Below are positions 1 to 5,198 of a stretch of 7,339 bases of DNA, in pieces (within the stretch, counting starts at the first letter, position 1; each line of letters starts with the position of its first letter). Both the position numbers and the translations under genes were made by a program. Source of the stretch: Candidatus Lloydbacteria bacterium RIFCSPLOWO2_02_FULL_54_12 (GTDB lineage: Bacteria > Patescibacteriota > Minisyncoccia > Phycocordibacterales > UBA6899). The stretch covers positions 1 through 7,339 of the forward strand of contig MHLS01000014.1 in NCBI GenBank assembly GCA_001819095.1, in the 5' to 3' direction. The notes beneath the pieces are model-generated. The model worked only from the letters and a program-made list of their open reading frames with translations, was not told the origin of the DNA and did no database searches.

Positions 1-17
1 AAAAAGGGTACAAAAAA

Positions 18-42
18 CACCGGGGAATAAACCGGTGATTTT
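18..42 (+). terminator. Weak terminator-like hairpin at the window edge
   Basis: CACCGG (18-23) and CCGGTG (32-37) form a perfect 6-bp stem around an 8-nt loop. The stem is preceded by an A-rich run and followed by ATTTT, so it could end an upstream transcript on the + strand or act in both directions. The stem is short and the T-run is only four bases, so it may be chance. Confidence 0.35.
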
Positions 43-95
43 GGGTATTATCTCAGGAAAAACGGCTGTTCAGGAGACTCAAACAGGCCGGCGCC

Positions 96-431
96 TTGAA
101 GGAGAAGCGATTCTACCTCATCGGCACGCGTACGAACGACCGGACCGCGCTTCCCCACGAACTTCGGCATGCACTCTACTACCTCAACGCCGGCTATCGG
201 CGGGAAGTGAACGACGTGCTCCGTCAGTTTCCCGCTCCCTCGTTCAAACGCCGTTTGCAAAAAATGGGTTACGGGGAAAACGTCATCGCCGACGAAAAAC
301 AGGCATACGCGCTGACCGGCTGGCCGTCCGAACTTTCCGTGACCAAGAAAATGGCGACGCTCAAGAAAGCGTTGCGCGAGGTCGAAGAGCGTTACCTTCA
401 CCTCTTACCCCCACAAGATCCGCCTCTTTGA
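96..431 (+). CDS. Hypothetical protein with HELRH (HExxH-like) motif, probably 5'-truncated
   Basis: The 111-aa frame begins at a TTG and reads YLIGTRTND, then LPHELRHALYYLNAGYRREV near residues 20-41. The HELRH segment has the HExxH spacing of zincin metallopeptidases, but no third ligand is evident, so catalysis is not claimed. From memory it resembles small hypothetical proteins common in Parcubacteria, where an IGT strand and a conserved H-E-x-x-H-A-L helix are preceded by more N-terminal sequence. The frame stays open upstream to position 39, encoding protein-like LSQEKRLFRRLKQ, then hits TGA at 36-38. No ATG, GTG or ribosome-binding site serves it; CTG at 66 and TTG at 96 are the only near-start codons. 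It may therefore be a remnant, or be frameshifted near position 38. It ends inside the terminator loop at 418-441. The opposite-strand frame over the same bases shows no recognisable motif. Confidence 0.55.
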   Translation: MKEKRFYLIGTRTNDRTALPHELRHALYYLNAGYRREVNDVLRQFPAPSFKRRLQKMGYGENVIADEKQAYALTGWPSELSVTKKMATLKKALREVEERYLHLLPPQDPPL

Positions 432-446
432 ACCGGCGGATTTTTT
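417..446 (+). terminator. Intrinsic terminator of the HELRH gene
   Basis: ATCCGCC (418-424) pairs with GGCGGAT (435-441), followed by a T-run (441-446). The TGA stop of the upstream gene at 429-431 lies in the loop, so the gene ends exactly in its terminator. It has the classic stem plus U-tract layout on the + strand. Confidence 0.8.
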
Positions 447-466
447 CTTGACTCTGCACCGAACGG

Positions 467-494
467 TTGACCGCACATATTGAAATGCTAGTGT
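467..494 (+). promoter_or_regulatory. Putative sigma-70-type promoter for the DUF6899-like gene
   Basis: TTGACC (467-472) is followed after 16 bp by TAGTGT (489-494). A TG at 486-487 gives an extended -10 arrangement. The -10 matches the consensus at only three positions, so the call rests mainly on the -35, the TG and placement about 30 bp before the start codon. A second TTGACT at 448-453 has no fitting -10. Confidence 0.4.
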
Positions 495-524
495 ACATGG
501 AGAAGTACTATTCCGAGGAACATC

Positions 525-1193
525 ATGCCCTACATCACTGACACGGAAAAGCAGACGATCGACCCCGCAATCGACGCACTCTTTCGATATGCGTTCGGTG
601 CGGATCCGGAAGTCGCCGTGGTGAAAAAAGGGAACGGGATCTTTTTCTGGTATCTCTTTTTGCACACGCTCCACAGCGCCCTTCAGAGAAGGATCATGAG
701 GGAGCATCCGGCGGACGGGATGCACTACCACGATCACAACGCGCTCCAGGGCGTCTTCAGTTGCGCGCTCGAGGAGTTGTTTTACCGATGGAAAGAAGCG
801 TACGTGAAATTCGGTTTCGTTCCGCTGGAAATGCATGCGCCCGTGCTCGAACACGTCGGCGCGTACGAAACAGGTGTCGTGTCCTGCTTCAAGCGCGAAG
901 TGCGCTCCGCAATCGCAACGCACGTGGACGAACTCGTGCTCACTTTTTCGGACGAATTCACCGGCGTAAAGGTCGGGGAGATCAACTACGCGATATCCGA
1001 GGTCGCGAACGCACTCGGCAACACCGAGCGGGCACCACATCAGGAAATGCTCGACGTGTTCGTCTCGACGAACCACGCGCTCTATCGTGACTCTGTCTTT
1101 CCGTACGAAAAGGAAGCGGTCACAAAGAACGGCGACACACGTGGGTTCATCGAGTTCTGGCGGGTCACCCAAGAACGATTCGCGACACGATAA
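525..1193 (+). CDS. DUF6899-like hypothetical protein with internal duplication
   Basis: A 222-aa soluble protein starting at ATG, with a good ribosome-binding site (GAGGAA, 515-520) four bases upstream. The N-terminus MPYITDTEKQTIDPAIDAL and the C-terminal stretch GEINYAIS...HALYRDSVFPYE...KNGD match what I remember of the short DUF6899-type proteins widespread in Parcubacteria (about 90 aa: MPYI..., GELNYVI..., YRR..PYED..I..NGD). This protein is more than twice that length. Residues about 39-95 (GIFFWYLFLHTLHSALQ...HNALQGVFSCALEELFYRWKEAY) look like a diverged first copy of residues about 151-200 (GEINYAISEVANALG...PHQEMLDVFVSTNHALYRDSVFPYE). There is no signal peptide or clear membrane segment. 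The family function is unknown to me. The gene stands alone between its own promoter-like site and a strong terminator. Confidence 0.85.
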   Translation: MPYITDTEKQTIDPAIDALFRYAFGADPEVAVVKKGNGIFFWYLFLHTLHSALQRRIMREHPADGMHYHDHNALQGVFSCALEELFYRWKEAYVKFGFVPLEMHAPVLEHVGAYETGVVSCFKREVRSAIATHVDELVLTFSDEFTGVKVGEINYAISEVANALGNTERAPHQEMLDVFVSTNHALYRDSVFPYEKEAVTKNGDTRGFIEFWRVTQERFATR

Positions 1194-1194
1194 C

Positions 1195-1225
1195 AATGAC
1201 CGGCTCATATAGAGCCGGTCATTTT
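1195..1225 (+). terminator. Strong hairpin terminator after the DUF6899-like gene
   Basis: AATGACCGGCTC (1195-1206) and GAGCCGGTCATT (1212-1223) form a perfect 12-bp stem with loop ATATA, followed by TT. The stem starts one base after the stop codon. The T-tract is ATTTT with half its bases inside the stem, so termination is likely but not textbook. Confidence 0.7.
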
Positions 1226-1448
1226 GCACGGTGGTAGAGGTGATTCAACATACAAGATGGAACCCCGACGGCCAACTTCTCTAAGGTCTCACCTTTCCAA
1301 GCACCACAGGAGTACTTCCATTCTTCTAGGGGGACTACCCCTAAGAAGAATTGGTCGCCAAGGAGAGACCTTAGGCCGTCCCTAAGACCTGCCCCGTAGC
1401 TCCGCCTGCGGATGGTATGGGTTTCCACCTTGTGTGTTGGACGAAGCC

Positions 1449-1476
1449 TTGACAAATCACCAGAAAGGAGTACAAC
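1449..1476 (+). promoter_or_regulatory. Possible internal promoter within the structured RNA region
   Basis: A consensus TTGACA (1449-1454) is followed after 16 bp by TACAAC (1471-1476, four of six matches to TATAAT). Transcription would start near 1483, giving an RNA of about 410 nt that ends at the 1893 terminator. The TTGACA lies in the single-stranded bulge (1440-1454) of the 5' domain, so it may instead be part of one longer RNA. Confidence 0.35.
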
Positions 1477-1855
1477 GCACCTAGAGTAAGCCGTCGGTCG
1501 TTAAGGGGGGTTCATTCCCTTTTCTCTCCGCTTCTTTTTGTGGTCATGTCCTCGTGAGTGCTTCCGGAGATGTGAGTCACAAAAAGAAGACGTTCGGCCC
1601 TCCACATACGTGTGGTGGGATCCGGAGACAGGTTGGGTTAGCTACCCTTCCGTGGGGCGACAACAGCCGAATCCCGATAGGCATCGGGAATTGTCACTGA
1701 CCCGGGGCGGGACAAGGGAGGGTATGTGCATTCTAGAACAAGTGCACATCCTTCATCCCGCCCCGGCCGGTGGCTGCAACTTATATCAATCGTTCAAACG
1801 AATTCCGTTCAATCCAAGTTCCCCGGGTGCAGGGTAATACATTGGGTTGTCCTAC

Positions 1856-1893
1856 ACGGGAAAGGCGCGCACAGACGCCTGACCCGTTTTTTT
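1856..1893 (+). terminator. Intrinsic terminator of the structured RNA
   Basis: ACGGG (1856-1860) pairs with CCCGT (1883-1887) and AGGCG (1863-1867) with CGCCT (1876-1880), separated by 2-nt internal loops, followed by seven T (1887-1893). It fixes the + strand orientation and the 3' end of the RNA. Confidence 0.85.
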
Positions 1894-1908
1894 ATTGGTG
1901 TGCAATAC

Positions 1909-1955
1909 CTCGCCGGCTCTGTCGCGAGATTCGGACGCCTAGCCTGTTTTATTTT
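1909..1955 (+). other. Residual hairpin and T-rich stretch between converging units
   Basis: CTCGC/GCGAG (1909-1913/1924-1928) and GGCT/AGCC (1915-1918/1941-1944) are alternative short stems, followed by TTTTATTTT (1947-1955). The stretch GACGCCTAGCCTGTTTTATTTT resembles the 3' half of the preceding terminator (GACGCCTGACCCG plus T-run), as if that half were duplicated. It may be a backup terminator. No gene is seen here. Confidence 0.3.
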
Positions 1956-1963
1956 CAATGACA

Positions 1964-2006
1964 ATTAAAGAAAAACCCCGCGCGCACCTTTCGGTACTGC
2001 GGGGCA
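1964..2006 (-). terminator. Intrinsic terminator of the phosphoesterase gene
   Basis: Read on the - strand, CCCCGC (2004-1999) pairs with GCGGGG (1981-1976). The loop contains ACCGAAAGGT, a GAAA-capped mini-stem, and the hairpin is followed by TTTTTCTTT. It lies 8 bases past the stop codon and faces the + strand terminator at 1893, insulating the convergent units. Confidence 0.85.
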
Positions 2007-2014
2007 CGATCTAT

Positions 2015-4894
2015 CTATGCAGGGTTCGGAACGAACTTCTCGATTTTGATCGGGAAGCGCCGCTCGTACCACGACTCAATCCACGAAGTCATGAGGAAGG
2101 TGAACCGGATCGGCGCCTTCTCCACTCCCTCGACGGGATACGAAACCACGAGACAGCCGGTGTGGCTCTGAGCGAAACCACGATCGCCGAACGGATCTCC
2201 GGCGGTTGCGGCGGGACACGAATAGTAGAACAATTTCGGTCCCCACAACACCGCACCTTTGTGGATATCGCCCACACCGATGATCTCGGTCTCACAGGAC
2301 TGGAAGATCCCGTTGAAGTCACCACGCGAAACGACGTTCCGTGCCGCGTTCTCGAGCGGGTAGCCGTTGGCCGGACCTTTCCGAGTGGGGTGACCACTCA
2401 TATGGAGCCCGAACTTGGCGCCCTTCTTCGTATCGACGACACCGAGGCCAAGGAATTCCTGACCATGCATCGGCGCACGAACGAGATTGTTCTCGAGCGT
2501 GAAGAGACGATTCGCAAACGCTTTCGCGCCGGGGTGCGACGAGAGATAGCCTTTCAGCATCTCGGCAACCAAGAACCCTTCCCCAATCTGGTTCTCACCT
2601 TTTCTGGGGGTATTCCTGTGGTGGTTACCGTTCGGCCAGCTCGAGACACCGATGTCCTTCGAGTTGTACGGCTCGCCTTCGAACTTACTCACGCCCGAGA
2701 GCTGGATGCCGGACTTCAGGTGCGTCCCGATCACGTCGGCAAAGTAGTCGACGTTCGGACGAAGCAGTACGTCGATCAGCATCTCAAGCTGTTCCTGTTC
2801 CCGGTACGACCCGCTCCGGATCTTCTGGAGCAGGACCGCGCGAGTGAACTCGCCCTCGCTTAAGACCGCCTTGGCGTGCGAACGCTTCACGTACTCCTGG
2901 TAGTTCCCGAAGGAGAGGAGGTTCGCATGCGGCTGGAGATAGTTCGCGAAGTTGAGACCTTGCAGGAGGTCGTCCTGATGTAGGTCGAAATGCAGACGCC
3001 CGAAACTTCCGTTCTTCCGGAAGATGTCGTACACCGCACTCGTCTGGTCCAACAGCCGCTTTTCCTTGGAGTCCCAAATGGTGGTCATCCACGGGTGGCC
3101 GAAGTGAAGGTCCGAAGAGTTGAAGAGATTCACATACTCTTCAGAGCCCTTGCGTTTCTTCCAGGTCTCGCCCTTCTCGAGCGGTCCGCCCAAATGCTGG
3201 ATGGCGGGGATCGAGTAGAACGCGTACGTCCAATTCTCGGAGACCCGGTCGAGCACAACAACGCCCGGTTGAAACAAGGGATGCCCAACCATCTGCTGGA
3301 CCCTCGTCTGGCCGCCGTACAGACCGCGTTCTTTGAACTTGCGGCCGATGTAGTCTCCGTCGATCGCGGCGGGGAGCATCATGACCGGAACATCGCGCTT
3401 CTTCGTCTTCCCGCCTTCGACTTTCATCTCGGTGATGTAGGTCATCGCGGCGTGCGGCGAAAGCTGATTCGCAAGCAAAATCGCATCCGGGAGATTCCCG
3501 AACCGCGTCTTGTCGGTACCCGCGGCCTGAATGTACTTATCGAGGAGCGTGACCGAAGGAACCTCACCGCCGACGGGAGCGATCTCGATGACCGCATCCT
3601 TGTACTTCACGAACCCGGAAACGTATCCGGCGATCGTGACCCCCGGCATCGCATCCTGCAGTTTCGCAAGGATCCAGGAGCGTACTTTTTCGTACGCATG
3701 GATGTTGTCCTGGTCGTGCGTGTTGGTGATGATGGTGTTCGACAGTTCGCGCCGTTTCGACTCGAGCTTTTCTTCGATGGCGTTCATCTGCTCTTCAAGC
3801 TTGTCGAAATGCACTTCTCCTTCGGCAACGTCGCCGCGGATGATGCGTTCGAGCTCTTTTTGGAGCGGACGCAGGAGTGCGTTGAATTCGCGCAACTCCG
3901 ACCCGAGCTCCGCCCTGCGCTTGAGCACAAGGTGGCGGATCTCATGGTATGCGCCCAGCGTGATGAGCAACTCTTCCATCATGCCCGGTACGTAGTAGAT
4001 CGGCACCGTGAAACGCGGCTTCCCGCCGGACTCCGCCGAATGGCAGAAGTTCTTCTTGATGCCGTAGCGGAGATTCTCCACACGCTGGAAGAGCGAAATG
4101 AAGATGGGGAAGTCCCCGTCTCCTTCTTTGATGCCTTTTTCGACGGTCTCGCGATAGTCGGCGGGGAAGATCTCCATGTCGACATCCATCGAGGACGTGC
4201 GCGCACGATAGTTCTGCGTATTGCCGTGCGCCTGTTTCAAGCGCATGTGGAACAATCCGCCGGTGATCAGCACCCTCATGTTTTCACGCTCCGCAACTTC
4301 GAGCGCGCAACGCAAAGGATTCCGCTTCATGTGTCCGTCGTACGGAAGTCCGATCGACGGCGCGTGAATGATCATGAGGCCGTTCGCGTCGTCGGATTTC
4401 ATCACGACGGGCTTTTTGATATCGGCCACGGGAATCGTGATCGGCTTCACCTTCTCCCCTTCGGGAATGAGCCGGAACAGTCCGCGGATGTCACCGGCGG
4501 GCTGCTTTTTGACGCCACGGCCGCGCAACTGGCGGACCCGAGCGTTCACGACTTCCTTCGGAAGATACGCGTAGCGCTGATAGAAGCCGTCAAGATCCCA
4601 TCCCTCGCTGGTGTATTGCTCGAGGAGATCTTTGCGTTCTTTGTTCCAGATGAGTTCCAGGAGTTTCGATTTGAGCGAAAACTTCGTGAACTTGTGTCCA
4701 CCGTCGCCGAAGAAACTCTTGAACTCTTTCTCGATCTCCTGATGGAGATAATCGAGCCCGGTCTTTCCTGCGCGCGACTTGGCGAGGACCCCGGACTGGA
4801 TGTGTTTCTCGATCGCGGCCAAAAGCGGCGCGTGCGTCCAGTAACTCTGCTTCTTCGCCGTCGGCGTTTTCGTCTTCGTGTTCGCCTTCGTCAT
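2015..4894 (-). CDS. Large calcineurin-like metallophosphoesterase, probable twin-domain (959 aa)
   Basis: ATG at 4894 follows AGGAGG at 8-nt spacing; an upstream in-frame GTG (4924) would put this site inside the gene and is rejected. Residues 593-600 read SSDLHFGH, the DxH metal-binding motif of calcineurin-like phosphoesterases. Then come QDDLLQG (640-646, likely the GDxxx position), NGNHHR (755-760, the GNHD/E position), HMSGH (831-835) and GVGDIHKG (873-880, at the GHxH position). These predict a two-metal phosphodiesterase or phosphatase; the substrate is unknown and the order recalls Mre11/SbcD-type enzymes. The N-terminal half has a similar pattern with ligands altered: IIHAPSIG (175-182), LITGGLFH (209-216), LLANQLSPHAA (473-483). 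Residues about 322-390 are charged and likely coiled coil. The N-terminus is basic and Thr/Lys-rich. No signal peptide or membrane segment is evident. It is single-gene, with its own terminator, convergent with the structured RNA. Confidence 0.85.
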   Translation of the reverse strand: MTKANTKTKTPTAKKQSYWTHAPLLAAIEKHIQSGVLAKSRAGKTGLDYLHQEIEKEFKSFFGDGGHKFTKFSLKSKLLELIWNKERKDLLEQYTSEGWDLDGFYQRYAYLPKEVVNARVRQLRGRGVKKQPAGDIRGLFRLIPEGEKVKPITIPVADIKKPVVMKSDDANGLMIIHAPSIGLPYDGHMKRNPLRCALEVAERENMRVLITGGLFHMRLKQAHGNTQNYRARTSSMDVDMEIFPADYRETVEKGIKEGDGDFPIFISLFQRVENLRYGIKKNFCHSAESGGKPRFTVPIYYVPGMMEELLITLGAYHEIRHLVLKRRAELGSELREFNALLRPLQKELERIIRGDVAEGEVHFDKLEEQMNAIEEKLESKRRELSNTIITNTHDQDNIHAYEKVRSWILAKLQDAMPGVTIAGYVSGFVKYKDAVIEIAPVGGEVPSVTLLDKYIQAAGTDKTRFGNLPDAILLANQLSPHAAMTYITEMKVEGGKTKKRDVPVMMLPAAIDGDYIGRKFKERGLYGGQTRVQQMVGHPLFQPGVVVLDRVSENWTYAFYSIPAIQHLGGPLEKGETWKKRKGSEEYVNLFNSSDLHFGHPWMTTIWDSKEKRLLDQTSAVYDIFRKNGSFGRLHFDLHQDDLLQGLNFANYLQPHANLLSFGNYQEYVKRSHAKAVLSEGEFTRAVLLQKIRSGSYREQEQLEMLIDVLLRPNVDYFADVIGTHLKSGIQLSGVSKFEGEPYNSKDIGVSSWPNGNHHRNTPRKGENQIGEGFLVAEMLKGYLSSHPGAKAFANRLFTLENNLVRAPMHGQEFLGLGVVDTKKGAKFGLHMSGHPTRKGPANGYPLENAARNVVSRGDFNGIFQSCETEIIGVGDIHKGAVLWGPKLFYYSCPAATAGDPFGDRGFAQSHTGCLVVSYPVEGVEKAPIRFTFLMTSWIESWYERRFPIKIEKFVPNPA

Positions 4895-4901
4895 AGGGGA
4901 A

Positions 4902-4907
4902 TCCTCC
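4902..4907 (-). promoter_or_regulatory. Shine-Dalgarno site deciding the phosphoesterase start
   Basis: On the - strand the sequence AGGAGG precedes ATTCCCCT and then ATG at 4894. It is the strongest ribosome-binding site in the window and places the start ten codons inside the longest open frame. Confidence 0.8.
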
Positions 4908-4969
4908 TGTGAGTTTTCCTGCACAAATCAAGGTGCAAAATGCTTCTATGCCCATTCTAGGCATGACGC

Positions 4970-4998
4970 ACAAAATGCCTATCTTGACGTCTTGTCAA
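4970..4998 (-). promoter_or_regulatory. Possible promoter of the phosphoesterase gene
   Basis: TTGACA on the - strand (4998-4993) is followed after 17 bp by TTTTGT (4975-4970), a poor -10. The untranslated leader would be about 70 nt and contains ATGCC/GGCAT (4964-4960/4952-4948), which could form a small hairpin. The -35 shares bases with the dyad described for the + strand promoter. Confidence 0.35.
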
Positions 4999-5012
4999 AA
5001 TGAAAGTCTAAT
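4984..5012 (+). promoter_or_regulatory. Strong-looking promoter on the + strand with no gene behind it
   Basis: TTGACG (4984-4989), a 17-bp spacer and TCTAAT (5007-5012) match the sigma-70 consensus at five of six bases each. It is back to back with the - strand TTGACA; together they form the dyad TTGAC-N5-GTCAA (4984-4998). A transcript would start near 5019 and run through the hairpins and double palindrome at 5056-5191, toward the 3' end of engB. No coding gene follows on this strand. Confidence 0.45.
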
Positions 5013-5055
5013 ATTGGTTTCACCCTTTAAAAACAAGGTTTTTTGAGACCAAAAT

Positions 5056-5111
5056 GGGGCTATCCCCACCCCGTGAGATAGCGGCTTCGCCCATCTCACG
5101 GGGCAAGCCCC
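5056..5111. terminator. Nested GC-rich hairpin downstream of engB
   Basis: CCCCGTGAGAT (5069-5079) pairs perfectly with ATCTCACGGGG (5093-5103) around a GCG-GCTT-CGC mini-stem. GGGGCT (5056-5061) and AGCCCC (5106-5111) can enclose it. The GCCCCGTGAGA core is the same as in the terminator at 5871-5914. On the - strand the hairpin is followed by ATTTT, so it may terminate engB; alternatively it is part of a small + strand RNA. Confidence 0.5.
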
Positions 5112-5141
5112 ACGCGTTATGTCATGCACGCGCACGAATGA

Positions 5142-5192
5142 AGTACAAGGTCGGACCTTAGGAATTAATTCTTCAAGGTCCGACCTTGTACT
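5142..5192. repeat. Double palindrome: 18-bp perfect inverted repeat of a CAAGGTC-type dyad
   Basis: GTACAAGGTCGGACCTT (5143-5159) and its exact reverse complement (5175-5191) flank a 15-nt spacer containing the palindrome GAATTAATTC (5162-5171); one flanking A-T pair extends the arms to 18 bp. Each arm is itself a dyad, AAGGTC-G-GACCTT. It begins 6 bases past the engB stop. No T-run follows on either strand, so it is not a standard intrinsic terminator. An operator, a processed hairpin or a dispersed repeat are all possible. Confidence 0.75.
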
Positions 5193-5198
5193 CTCCAC

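Larger units (their letters stand above)
1239..1893 (+). ncRNA. Large structured non-coding RNA of unknown class
   Basis: About 650 nt without a credible gene but full of paired segments. The 5' domain (1239-1461) nests GGTGATT/AATCACC (1239-1245/1455-1461), a near-continuous helix of about 20 bp (1246-1265/1419-1439), GACGGC/GCCGTC (1267-1272/1375-1380), CTAAGGTCTC/GAGACCTTAG (1281-1290/1365-1374) and a TTCTTC-type hairpin (1321-1332/1338-1350). The 3' domain holds a 12-bp helix (1531-1542/1578-1589), a TACG-loop hairpin (1595-1606/1611-1624), TCCCGAT/ATCGGGA (1672-1678/1683-1689) inside GACAA/TTGTC (1659-1663/1691-1695), and CCGGGGCGGG/CCCGCCCCGG (1702-1711/1757-1766) continuing to ATGTGCA/TGCACAT. 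In the helices 1545-1553/1566-1574 and 1718-1730/1743-1754 some pairs are G-U only if the RNA is the + strand, and a + strand terminator closes the region. No RNase P, tmRNA, SRP, 5S or group I/II intron signature was found. Exact 5' end and class are unknown. Confidence 0.7.

Noticed and set aside
48..401. 117-aa - strand open frame
   Set aside because: Antisense shadow of the HELRH gene; the + strand frame has better protein-like sequence and a matching terminator.
1219..1455. 78-aa - strand open frame
   Set aside because: It covers the long nested 5' domain of the RNA and starts inside it; no motif or ribosome-binding site was seen.
1538..1837. 99-aa + strand open frame in the structured RNA region
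   Set aside because: It crosses several perfect hairpins, has no ribosome-binding site and reads as low-order protein sequence rich in Pro, Arg, Cys and Trp. RNA structure explains the region better.
1226..1893. RNase P RNA, tmRNA, SRP RNA, or group I/II intron
   Set aside because: The conserved RNase P P4 strands, a tmRNA acceptor/T-arm end with tag frame, the SRP tetraloop domain, and intron P7 or domain V motifs were all looked for on both strands and not found. GTTCAATCC near 1808 resembles a T-loop, but its flanks do not pair.
1958..2863. 301-aa + strand open frame
   Set aside because: Antisense to the C-terminal phosphoesterase motifs; its start lies next to the - strand terminator. 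No recognisable protein features.
2990..4912. 640-aa + strand open frame opposite the phosphoesterase gene
   Set aside because: It is an antisense shadow: no domain motifs, composition biased to Arg, His, Glu and Val, no ribosome-binding site. The opposite strand carries clear phosphoesterase motifs, a strong Shine-Dalgarno site and a matching terminator.
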